Assembly: GCA_003427395.1 (NCBI GenBank)
Contig: BFEA01000180.1
Coordinates: 1,934,856-1,954,904 of the forward strand
Length of the DNA stretch: 20,049 bases
Direction: 5' to 3'
DNA from: Chara braunii
Taxonomy: Eukaryota > Streptophyta > Charophyceae > Charales > Characeae
Part shown: in pieces, positions 8,213 through 17,350 of the stretch
Layout of the letters: each line of letters begins with the position of its first letter
Position numbering within the stretch: the stretch's first letter is position 1
Position numbers and translations under genes: made by a program
Notes under the pieces: model-generated
The model's database searches: none
Told to the model about the DNA's origin: nothing
Seen by the model: the letters and a program-made list of their open reading frames with translations, nothing else

Positions 8213-10785
8213 ATGGGTTCGACGGGAAATTGGTAGATCGGTTTCATAGACACAGACTTCTACAATTCGTTCGAGTCTTCCCGGTCTAATCTGCCAAGGA
8301 TCGCTCCCACCGGCAGATCTGATTTTATAGATGCAGCACAGCGGTCCCCTGCTGCGACTCATCGTGGAACTCCCGAAGCAGTTCATCAGGTTTTGTCTTA
8401 TCCACTCCCTGGAGAAAGGAGAAGATATAATCGAAAAAACAGGCCGATTAGAAAGTCGGAACATTCGAGGAGGGTCAAATGTCGATTGAATGAAACTAAC
8501 ATTGCACTCGTCTAAGTGCCTTCGGGTCTTGACCATTGACGATATTTAACCAGTGCGCGAAGCTTATTATGAAATGTCCCTCGAAAGGAGGATCGAGTGG
8601 TGTATGCAAACCCTGGACAATTTCACTATCGCTAGACGGTGGTCTAGAAAGAGTCCAAACAGTGCAGTGCAAGCGCCGTGTGTGTATCGCCGGTTGGTGT
8701 AAAATAATTGGGATATGTCGAAACACATACCGTCNTTATAGCAAGTCCAAGTCCGACGGTGTAGTTCGTGGCCGGCATAGTCGATGGGGATTGTTGAACC
8801 CGAGACCGGAGTATGTGACCATGTTGGCTCGTGTTACAAGGTTCGTGGAAGAACATGGAGATGCTATGCCTAACGACATGGTTGTGAGGGGGACCTCACA
8901 ACGACCTAGAGTCAGGCTTCTTGCTTATTTCACGACGCTCCTTGTCTACGAGTCCATCAAGGCGGACTTGTTAGGGGCGAGTCAGAACGTCGTTTCGAAG
9001 CAAGTCTTCTACTCCATATGGAGTCCATATGGAGGAAGCACTTGTGGCATGCCGACCTTGCCAAATCCAACTCGTTCACGAAGTGCGGCGAGTGCGTCCG
9101 CCTTAGACAGGCCAGGGATAACGCCCTTCGCCTTCGCGACCGTAATGATTTCGATGAAAAGCACCGTAAACACCAACTAGATCAGGTCGCCCACTGTGCG
9201 GATTACGCTGACTGGAAACTTCGTTCCATTTTGAACCCGACGGAATACCTCTGTCTTATAGTGGACGGAATGGATCAGAAAAAAACAACCATTCCTCATA
9301 TCGACATGTGTAATTACTCCAAGGATCATCGACACGACATGATGATGAAAACGAACCTCACCNCAGTTGTGGCTCACGNCAGGAAACCGTCCATTTATGT
9401 TTACACGTATCTGCCTTTCTACGCGCACGGCTCTGATGGTACGATGACGTGCGTTATGCGGACTCTGTGTGAATTGTCGNCGTCTGGGCAGAAATNGTCG
9501 CGCCACCTCCGAATTCAGGCNGACAACTGCTGGAGGGAGAACAAAAACCAATACCTTATGTGCTTGGACTCACTTCTTGTGAAATTCGGGATTTTTGAAG
9601 ATGTAGAAATGGGGTTCATGCTCGTTGGCCACACGCACACCGACATAGATNCAACTTTTAGTATTTTNTCGAAAAAGTTGAAAGACAACGATGCTTACAC
9701 CATGAAGCAGTTGTTCTCTCTTATCGAGTCGTCGCACAAGATACCGCCAAAGTGCGTTGAGCTCGATCACATTGCCGATTGGCGCAGGGTGGTGGATCGA
9801 TACGTCGACAAGAGCATCGTCGGCGTGTCCAAACCCCACCTCTTCAAATTTTTCATGCGGGACGGTAGTCCCGTCATGGTGTACAAAAAGTACTGCACCG
9901 ATACGGAATGGAAGCCGGAAGGCAGACCAGTTCACTGGTTCCCGGTTGTGGATGGAGAATATGCAGGTCCTACCTCCCATCCACAACCATGTGTTATTCC
10001 GCATGTCGTTAAAGAGGATTTCCGAATGGCTCGTGACAGTGTCCAAAATTTTTTGGACGTCCTCGAACTGCATAGACACATGTGGCAGACATATAGGAAG
10101 GAGGAGGTCGAAAAGCGGGAGGATGCTTTGTCCTACTAGAAAACCATCTCCACCGAGACGGACGAAATGATGCAAGAGCAAAAGAAGAAGGAGACGGAAG
10201 AGGGTGAGGAAGAGGATGTCCTAGAGGCGAACGAGCCCAAGATCTACCCTCACACATTCTGGACACAATCAGTGTAAACTGTGGTCGAAGTTCAAGAAAT
10301 CGACCCTTCTTTGCCAAGTGCTTCGCTTGTTTATGTCGGACCGAGGGCGGGCTGTCCGAAGGTGGACTTCGACCCTCGGCGCTATATAAGCAAAGGTGAT
10401 TTTGTAATTGTTAGGCCGCCCGATGAGGAACTAACTCAAGGTGTCCCGTTTTGGGTTGGTAGAGCAGTCTGAGGTTGTCGACGACCNCTCGTCTTCAAAT
10501 TTTGGTTGTTTATGTATACAGTGATGGGTGCCTACAGGTCACTCGTCCGATCTTCGCGAAAGGTACTCTGGCGCTTGGACGAAGAGGTGGAAACTTTTCA
10601 CTTCTGACGAGGAACAATGGCAGCGCGCCGAAACAATGGCTTATTCCNGGAGAAGACCCTTCCGCAAAGGAACGGATGAAAGCAAATTCGTGACAGGACT
10701 TACAATACCTGCATCCGTCTGNGAGAAAGCACTAGTGGCCCTGGGCGACGGCTGTCTTTCCGGTCCGTCCGACATGCCCAATTAG
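8213..10785 (+). pseudogene. Decayed DUF7869-type gene (putative transposase-like)
   Basis: Reading pieces: 8213-8515 (MGSTGNW, TAG at 8234, then DTDFYNSFESSRSN... Arg-rich), 8536-9023 (CIAGWCKIIGICRNTY, QRPRVRLLAYF), and 9024-10139. The last piece has KCGEC (near 9079), LCLIVDGMDQKK (near 9250-9283), DNCWRENKNQYL (9522-9557) and MLVGHTHTDID (9618-9650). In-frame TAG (10137) and TAA (10275) are followed by YVGPRAGCPKVDFDPRRYIS and DFVIVRPPDEE...PFWVGRAV. Pieces near 10,500-10,785 (KRWKLFTSDEEQWQRA) lie in further frames. The DGMDQ / DN..EN.N / GHTH.DID set is the hallmark of a eukaryotic repeat-associated family that I recall as DUF7869. A D-D-D RNase H-like nuclease is my inference. The C-terminal part resembles a BAH-like reader. 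No terminal inverted repeats were found. Confidence 0.6.
9013..9034 (+). repeat. 11-bp tandem duplication causing a frameshift
   Basis: TCCATATGGAG occurs twice back to back (9013-9023 and 9024-9034) inside the DUF7869-type gene. Reading through one copy joins FYSIW directly to RKHLWHADL; the extra 11 bases throw the frame off. All frame-1 codons before it and frame-3 codons after it look like one protein. Confidence 0.9.
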
Positions 10786-10789
10786 TTAA

Positions 10790-11695
10790 ATGCGAACTAA
10801 TTCGGATTTGTTAGCCACCAACTACGCAAAGATAATGACCAGGCGTTGNCTGCGAACTGATTCCCGTTTCTTGTCCTGCAGGATAAATGAGGACGGTGCA
10901 ACATCGTGCGACATTGTGTACGAGACAACGTCCTANGAAACCTCGTCGTATGCGAGCGAGTATTCATTTTCGATCGAGAATGTGGACAGGAATCTCATCA
11001 TTATGAATAAAAATATTTGGGCACGAGGAATGGTCAGTCTTGATAGCGATTATCTGCATGTCGAAACCGGGGTCGGCCTCGACGGTTACATTGAGACCGG
11101 AACACGTGTTGTTGATGNACAAACTACAATAGTTCGGGATAGGGGGTCNAATATGTGGTACCTCTACTAGAGTTCAGAAGAGGTCCGACTCTAGGAAGTT
11201 CCGTTCAGTCAGGAGGAGAACCTTCAAGTCGACGATATGCTCGATGTATGAGACTCACAAGACTGGGATTGTATGGACGAACAACATGCTAAACTGTGCG
11301 CTTCGTACTGCATCAGGAAACCGCAATTGCGTTTCCCTGTGGTCATAGACTGCTATGGCCTAGCGCGTCTGTTTAACCGAGGCACCCCTGTACTTACTCT
11401 TTTCACGGCGGCCAAGCTTAATGGCAAGCGAGTGAGAGCCTTCTTCCTTGTGAGAGAAGACTTTCGCGAGCCCACATCCGCGGGTGCTCTGAAGCGCTGC
11501 CGCGAACGATTCGAAATAGATCCCTCGCTCGCAACAGAGTTGAATCAAAGGGTTGACTGTTTGGTGCATGCACAACTTCACTTCCTTTTCGGATTATGTG
11601 AGGAGATATTCTTCACTTTGGAACACAAGGACAACTACGATGACTACACTCTACGAAAAGTTTCGCATCACCGTTCGGGTGTCCAAACATTGTAA
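10790..11695 (+). pseudogene. Unknown gene with three clustered in-frame stops
   Basis: One frame is open over 10790-11167 and 11252-11695. It is interrupted only by TAG 11168-11170, TAG 11192-11194 and TGA 11249-11251. First part: MRTNSDLLATNYAKIMTRR, YASEYSFSIENVDRNLIIMN, SDYLHVETGVGLDGYIETG. Second part: LRFPVVIDCYGLARLFNRG, LFTAAKLNGKRVRAFFLVRE, LVHAQLHFLFGLCEEIFF. I do not recognise either part and cannot assign a function. It follows the DUF7869-type gene directly on the same strand, so it may be part of the same mobile element. The two halves sharing a frame across 80 bp argues for one gene, or two exons around a short intron. Four N bases fall in its first half without breaking the frame. 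Confidence 0.4.
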
Positions 11696-11890
11696 TTCGT
11701 AGGTGGTAGGCGGAGACAGATCTACGACTGTCCTTACTGTGACGATGGACACCAATCACCCTGACCTGCTATGTGAGCCTTCCTATTTGGGGATTTCCAC
11801 AACTCCGAGTTAGTTCGCACTTTGCTGCTGTACTCATAGGAAAACCTCGCGGTTCATCGACGACCGCGTTGTTCACATTAGTCTGAGCTA
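11696..11890. other. Short unassigned spacer
   Basis: No ORF or repeat recognised, apart from a small inverted repeat with arms CGCGGT / ACCGCG near 11,848-11,868. Confidence 0.5.
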
Positions 11891-12337
11891 ACTCGTCATT
11901 GTTGTCACTTTTTCCACCCCGTGGTCCTTAATAGTAAAGTGGTCTTACCGTTCCACACGAATGACGTGTTGGAAATGAGTTGAGATTAAGAGGTGGTTGC
12001 AGGACTTGCGCTCGCTTGTGAAGTGCGGATCTAGTCTCACTTATCGAACCACATGAACGACGTGTAGAAAAAAGGTCGAGATTAAACGGCGGTTGAAGAA
12101 CTTGCACTCTCATCCGAAAAGCGAACCAATTCTCAGTTATCGACTCGTCATTGTTNTCACTTTTTCCACCCCATGGTCCTTAATAGNAGAGTGGTCTTAC
12201 CGTTCCACACGAATGACGTGTTGGAAATAAGTCGAGATCAAGAGGTGGTTGCAGGACTTGCGCTCGCTTGCGAAGTGCGGATCTAGTCTCACTTATCGAA
12301 CCACATGAACGACGTGTAAAAAAAAGGTCGAGATTAT
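11891..12337. repeat. 252-bp tandem repeat with nested 96-bp sub-repeats
   Basis: The block beginning ACTCGTCATTGTT at 11,891 recurs at 12,143 (period 252). It stays in register to GGTCGAGATTA at 12,074 and 12,326, after which copy 2 is truncated. Inside copy 1, CCACACGAATGACGTG (11,953) and CCACATGAACGACGTG (12,049) start two related sub-units 96 bp apart. The two long copies differ by few bases, so the 252-bp duplication is much younger than the 96-bp one. Both periods are multiples of three. The minus strand carries a 61-codon ORF (11,928-12,113) that reads a 32-residue repeat twice (QVLQPPFNLDLFSTRRS / QVLQPPLNLNSFPTRHS). Confidence 0.88.
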
Positions 12338-12835
12338 AGTGATCGTATCAGGGTATTCGGATTCCATATGCGAATAGACTCGCATTTACCACCTTGCAAT
12401 GAGTCTGGCCGTATCTAAGAGCTTCTGTATGGATCTTGTGTACGCAGGTGAACATCAAGTCGAGCTTGGATGAACTTTTGTCTCGTGGCACTTCGGCACG
12501 AGTCAGCGTTTATGTGGGTCTTCGGCTTCAATCAGTTTTTGTGTAGGACTTCCGTTGAACTTGTGTTCGACATGTGCGTGTTTGGGGTAAGGCATGGTTA
12601 TTTCCAAGTGTAATGAAGAACTTTTCGGCTTGTGTTTTGTTCCGGTTGAGCTTCTGTTCGACGTGACCGTAGCACGTAGGGCCTGTGTTCAACGGCTCGA
12701 GGATCTGGCGACGAGGGCGTGTCATGTAGACTTTTCGGAACCGTCTTGTGTAGATGAGGGCATGTCATGTAGACTGTACGACGTGGCCTTGAATGGCATT
12801 TTGAAAGCCTACATGTACCTTAGAACGTGTGCTTG
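12338..12835. other. Unassigned spacer
   Basis: No convincing gene. GCATGTCATGTAGACTGTACG near 12,759-12,779 echoes GCGTGTCATGTAGACTTTTCGG near 12,718-12,739, a weak local repeat. The ORF at 12,594-12,836 has no recognisable domain and overlaps this repeat. Confidence 0.5.
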
Positions 12836-12984
12836 AATGATTTTTGGAAAGACTCCATGTACTTTGTGATTTCTGGAAAGTCTTTGTGTACTTTGCAATG
12901 TGGGATTGAATGTTATCTTGCATTGAATGGTTTCTGGAACGCCTTTGTGTACTTTGCAATTTGCGATTGAATGATTTTTGTACA
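12836..12984. repeat. Short degenerate repeat, class a (copy 1)
   Basis: Three to four diverged units of about 45-60 bp share TTGAATGATTTTTGGAAAG, GCATTGAATGGTTTCTGGAA and TTTGTGTACTTTGCAAT. The same class recurs at about 14,684-14,812 and 17,692-17,790, downstream of gene copies A and B. Confidence 0.7.
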
Positions 12985-13146
12985 TTGACCTTGGGAAAAA
13001 CAATAGGTGACTTGCAAATGTTACCCTCTCTCCATCCCCCGGACTTTCATAATACCGATGTTGCAACTGTTTCGATCTCTCATCTTCATGTCATGGCATG
13101 CATGTATATTTTCGTTGAAAAGATGGTCATGTGAAGGAGGGGATCG
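12985..13146. repeat. Repeat class b (copy 1)
   Basis: Starts TTGACCTT and includes GCAAATGTT, CTCTCTCCATC, TCTCTCATCTTCATGT and AAGGAGGGGATCG. It matches 15,047-15,213 along its length with small indels. No coding potential is evident. Confidence 0.75.
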
Positions 13147-13164
13147 TTGTTTGCGATGACAAGA

Positions 13165-13611
13165 CTNAATGTTATGAATCGATGTTGTCGATTTGTTCAT
13201 GCAAACGTCTATATTAAATCACCACGCGTATGGTGTGCGTACCTAGCTCTCCATCTAAGTGCGAGTTCACTCAGACTTGTTGTGTGAAACCCGAGTGATG
13301 AACTCAANTGAGAGTTCACTCGCACTTACCTTAGATAGGCATGTACCATCAGTGGGAGTTAGGAATGNAGAAAATATCGTTTGATTAGGGGGAAAAAAAG
13401 TCAGTTGCACGAACACATCGAGTTGCATGCTCGTCTGGTAGTACATTACCTGTACTTCAAAGCATGTAGAAACCTTGTGAATANTCAGTTAGGGACCTTA
13501 NGACTGGGTGTAGGCCTCACCAGGGGAGTTATCATTTGCCGACTTTATTTACGAGTGTCTACATGTCTGTATGTGTCGTTTNATATGTGTGTGTGATGTG
13601 TAGGGTGCATA
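13165..13611. repeat. Repeat classes c, d, e upstream of gene copy A
   Basis: In order: class c (ATGTTATGAATCGATG ... GTTCATGCAAA ... AATCACCACGCG ... GGTGTGCGTACC); class d palindrome copies at 13,257-13,278 and a half copy at 13,311-13,327; class e (GTAGGCCTCACCAGGGGAG, about 13,510-13,528). The stretch ends in a GT-rich tract and ATGTGTAG (13,596-13,603), a possible splice acceptor 8 bases before the ATG of copy A. Confidence 0.6.
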
Positions 13612-14570
13612 ATGTCGTTGAGAGCGTCGACAAGGATGGGCATGCGTCCCGAGACGTACATGCGTTTAGCTGAACCGTTTCCTCCTTGTGTGAAATCGGT
13701 GCGGCGTTGTGACGGTCATGCTTCGATCCACGAAGCAACCACGGAGGACTTCGAAGAGGACCCGTGGATGACCGTCGTCCCGTTTTTGAACCGGCATCTC
13801 GACGATTGGTGCGAGGGTAATTGGGAGACGATGGAGAGTGTCTGCCCTTGGGCGAGCCATTACAAGTTTGCCAACATGTTAAAGTTCAGGAACCTCATTG
13901 CACTGCCTGATGATGTCCTTGAGCACAAGTTCCTGAACTGTATGCGCAAAACAGTCCATTGCATCACTGCTATTTCAGTCGCCTCGACTGCCACTGCATC
14001 AGGTGTTCGCCACGAGCTTGGGGAAGGTCGAGGAAACAAGAGTTGGTGGAATGCGCTCGTCATTGTCCATTCTTGAAGCAGTACCCACTCCGTTGCCCCG
14101 GGATTTTTCCACAGGCTGTGTCGTACCGTTGTGTGCGGTTGACTGTATCCGGATCTGATTTTGCCAGAGTGCTATGTGTCGCTACTTCGGACAAAAGTAG
14201 GAAACTCGTCGATGCAGTTGTGCGTGTGTCACGCAACGAGGTGGTAATTGAGGGGTCTAAGTTTGTGCCTATGCGTGGGCGTCTTGGTGTAGATGGGTGG
14301 CCAGATTTGGTGATAGCAAGCCAGGGCACAAATTTTTCGCGGTGGCATGAGGTGGAAGAGAAAGTGTCCGACATACGAGACTGTATAGGTATTTCCTTAG
14401 CACGACCAGGTGGGTTCGTTAGAATGAAATACATGTTCGTATTTTCGAAGAACGCAATAATCGAGGAACCACAGATCCACGTATATGGATCGTCAATGAA
14501 TGTCATATATGGCTTCGGTTCGCGACGTCGTCGGGCTAGATCCGGACAGGTTGTCAGACCTTGTGTTTAA
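13612..14570 (+). pseudogene. Unknown gene family, copy A (one frameshift)
   Basis: The frame from ATG 13612 gives MSLRASTRMGMRPETYMRL, EPFPPCVKSVRR, DFEEDPWMTVVPFLNRHLDDW, CPWASHYKFANM and LIALPDDVL. The family continues in another frame from about 13,955-13,975: RKQELVECARHCPFLKQYPL, IFPQAVSYRCVRL, VVRVSRNEVVIEG, WHEVEEKVSDIRDCIGISLA, GGFVRMKYMFVF, IHVYGSSMNVIYGF and RPCV, with stop TAA 14,568-14,570. Alignment with copy B shows a net two-base difference that causes the shift. A protein of about 310 residues is implied, with conserved Trp/Cys/Pro blocks and no membrane segment. I do not recognise the family. A possible 5' splice acceptor lies just before the ATG. Confidence 0.6.
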
Positions 14571-15213
14571 GGTGAAAGGAGCGAGAGGTGTGAAAGGCAT
14601 GTGTGTAGCCAAAAATGGTAAATATGAAGTAGTAGAGAGAGGTGTGAGAGGCAATAGTTGCATGTGTGTAGCCTCTGTGTGCTGTGCAATGTGTGATTGA
14701 CTGATTTTTTGCATGGAATGGTTTTCGAAAACACCTTTGTGCTGTTGAATGTTTTTTTTTGCATTGAACGATTTTTCGAAACTCTTCGTGCGGTGTACAA
14801 CTTGACGTTTACGAAAACAAAAGGCAGAGTTCATGTTATGAACAGATATTATGTTTCTTGTCCATGCAAAGATTTTATGATATTTTCACCCAGGAATATA
14901 CAAATGACAAGCCAACGTCCATGATGAATCATCACGCTGATGGTGTGCGCACCTGTTTCTCCATCTAAGTGCGAGTTCATTCGCACTTCTGCTGTNATCC
15001 CCNAGCAATTCACTTAATTAAGAGTTCACTCGCACTTTGCTTCAACTTGACCTTCACAAAAAANAATGGCAGGCAACCCGCAAATGTTTCTCTCTCTCCA
15101 TCTCTCCCGACTTTCACAATAGTGACCTTGCAAATGTTTCGCTCTCTCATCTTCATGTGTTGCGATGTATGCATGTTTTCGATAAAAAGATGCTCATGTC
15201 AAGGAGGGGATCG
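14571..15213. repeat. Inter-copy repeats: classes a, c, d, b
   Basis: Class a at about 14,684-14,812 (TGCAATGTGTGATTGACTGA, TTGCATTGAACGATTTTTCG). Class c at about 14,832-14,952 with the perfect inverted repeat CATCACGCTGATG at 14,930-14,942 and GTGTGCGCACC. Class d palindrome at 14,967-14,988 and a half copy at 15,021-15,037. Class b at 15,047-15,213. The same classes as upstream of copy A occur in a different order, so this is not a simple unaltered tandem duplicate. Confidence 0.65.
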
Positions 15214-15790
15214 AATGCACCGCCGATAAGCACCTGCACATCACGAAGCAAGAGCACGTCCCAATTGGAACATCGTCGGGTCCTTGCGTTGTCAACTTCC
15301 ACATGATGACTACACTGAACCACGACAGGATGACCGGTCCACCTCTTCGATGTGGATCTAACGGTGGATTGCGTCAAATCTGCTCTATAGATCCACACCG
15401 GGGATGGGGGTCGGGATCCGGCCACTGTTCGCTTGTAAGGCATCATATGATGTGTCGATATAACCGACATCCACAACTGCTTGAAAAACATCTAGTGCTA
15501 CGCCAATAAGTTCCAAACACAGCCGCAAAGTCCCTTAAGAGTGTTCATTGTCGGCTCCTTACGTCGTCGATTCCCACGTGATGAGTACAGTAAACAGCGA
15601 CAGGATGGCAGGTCCCCCTCTCCGGAAATGGATCTAACGGTGGATTGCGTCAAATCTGTTCTCAAAGATCCACACCGAGTAGAAGGTCCTGGAATCAACC
15701 ACTGCTTGCTTGTAAGCACCATATGATGTGTCGATACAATCGACATCAAAAAATGTTTGGTGAGCATCTAGTGCTACGCCAATAAGTTCT
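15214..15790. repeat. 276-bp tandem duplication
   Basis: GGATCTAACGGTGGATTGCG at 15,354 recurs at 15,630. CATCTAGTGCTACGCCAATA at 15,489 recurs at 15,765. Both are 276 bp apart, giving two copies of roughly 15,230-15,505 and 15,506-15,790. The period is 92 codons, and the minus strand carries matching ORF segments in each copy (STHHM..., DLTQSTVRS). They have no recognisable domain. Confidence 0.88.
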
Positions 15791-16208
15791 GAAGANGAGC
15801 GCAAGGTCCCCTAAGAATGCTTTTAGCACTACAGATTTCTGACCGCCGACTGTTTGGCACTTCGTGAGGGTGGTCATTTCTACCGATGCATCCCACAAAA
15901 GGACNTCACACGCTCCGGACATGCAAATTCCGTAAGAGTGCTAATGGCAATCCGCACCGACAACTGATAACCTGTGGGAACCAAATACACAGCGGTCACC
16001 AACGACTGCTTGACACTTTTTGAAGGTGGTCTGCCACTTCTGGAAGGTGGTCAGTCACCAAACAGAGCACGACCTGACATCAACCTGNCATCAAAGTTCT
16101 CTTCCGAGTGCAAATGGCAATCTGAGAACACGACCAATGACTGTTTGACACCTCCTTAAGGTGCTCTGTCGAACACCGATAACTTCGAATTGACTCGCTT
16201 TTCAACTA

Positions 16209-16211
<3 letters not shown>
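15791..16211. repeat. Spacer with short direct repeats
   Basis: GACTGTTTGGCACTTCGTGAGG (about 15,848), GACTGCTTGACACTTTTTGAAGG (about 16,004) and GACTGTTTGACACCTCCTTAAGG (about 16,139) are three diverged copies of one motif, each followed by TGGTC or TGCTC. No gene is seen. Confidence 0.5.

Positions 16212-16280
<69 letters not shown>
16212..16280. repeat. (TC)n microsatellite
   Basis: About 34 uninterrupted TC units lie about 140 bp upstream of gene copy B. They produce spurious Ser-Leu and Arg-Glu repeat ORFs on the two strands. Confidence 0.98.
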
Positions 16281-16284
<4 letters not shown>

Positions 16285-16423
16285 GACTCTCTCAACAAGA
16301 CGCCCGTCATCGGAGTTTCGACGGACGTCCTTCGGGGGCATGGTTATTTTCTTTCCCTGTGAGCGGGGTGTATGCATTTGCTGATTTTTTTCAATGTGGC
16401 ATGCAGGGCGTTTGCCGATCGCG

Positions 16424-17350
16424 ATGGCCATCTCGGAGTGGATGACCCCGGGTCTTTGGCGTGAGCGCATGGCATACCCTTTTCCCCCATGCTCGCTGCG
16501 CGTCTCCGACAGTGGACACTCCACTGTTATTGACGGTGCGACAAGAGACGACTTCGAGTGTGATCCTTGGATGACGGTCGTCCCGTTCACTGATGCTCAC
16601 CTGGGCTCGTGGAAAGAGCACCAGTGGGACAAAATGCTCAGGGAGTGCCCGTGGGCGGACGACTACAAGTTCGCTAATATGTGCGAGTTCGAGAGTTTTA
16701 TTCCCGTGCCCAGAGCTGTGCTCGGTTCAGTTCGGTGTCGTCACTTGAGTGGAAAGCTTAATATTGCTCGTTATCACAATGTGTTGGCCTGCAACGTCGT
16801 GACTGCTTCGCCGTGCACATGGTCCCGTGCGCTGAAACACGAGTTGCTTGCCTGTGCATGACATTCCGAGTTCCTTGATGAGTACCCGTTGCGCTCTCCA
16901 GGGTTGTTGCCTCAAGTAGTTTCATACTGCTGCGTTAGATTGCATCTCGGGATGTTATTCTTATCTAGGGTCCTTTGCGTCGCGTGTTCGAATCGGAATA
17001 GGACCTTGACTGACGCTGTGGTCTACGTGTCCAGGAATGAGTTGCACCTCGGGAGAGACGGGATGGGTTTGGTCACAAGAGCATTCAAAGGGAAATGGAA
17101 TTTGGTAATCGGGGATAAGGTGGACGATGTGGAAGCATGGCGTGAGGTTGAAGCTCAAGCGTCCTCTATACGGGATGCTATAGGCAGGTCTCTGGCCGGA
17201 AGGACCGGTTTCGTCCGCATGAAATACATTTCTATGTTCGCGGAAGATGCTCCAGTCGATGCGCCGCAGTGTCTTACGTTCGGGTCGCCTGTTCGAACTT
17301 TCAACGAACGCATGTGCACAACGACCGGTCGTCATCGATTGACATTCTAA
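16424..17350 (+). pseudogene. Unknown gene family, copy B (single in-frame TGA)
   Basis: The start at ATG 16424 (MAISEWMTPGLWRERMAY) is chosen because it matches copy A in length to the PFPPC block. CATGCAG, a possible splice acceptor, ends at 16,406. Blocks: YPFPPCSLRV, DDFECDPWMTVVPFTDAHL, CPWADDYKFANMCEF, TWSRALKHELLACA, then TGA at 16859-16861 where copy A has Arg (CARHCPF). The same frame continues HSEFLDEYPL, LLPQVVSYCCVRL, VVYVSRNELHLG, WREVEAQASSIRDAIGRSLA, GFVRMKYISMF, ending at 17,350. Apart from that one stop, consistent with CGA-to-TGA decay, the frame is open for about 308 codons. The C-terminus diverges from copies A and C. Function is unknown. Confidence 0.62.

Noticed and set aside
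7994-8536. 180-codon ORF on the minus strand
   Set aside because: It spans the gag end and the start of the DUF7869-type gene, both read convincingly on the + strand.
10383-10392. TATA-box-like TATATAAG
   Set aside because: It lies inside the conserved coding frame of the DUF7869-type remnant (RRYISKG).
12594-12836. 80-codon + strand ORF
   Set aside because: It overlaps short direct repeats and has no domain or paralogue in the window.
16156-16590. Minus-strand ORF with Arg-Glu repeats
   Set aside because: Produced by the TC microsatellite and by the complement of gene copy B.
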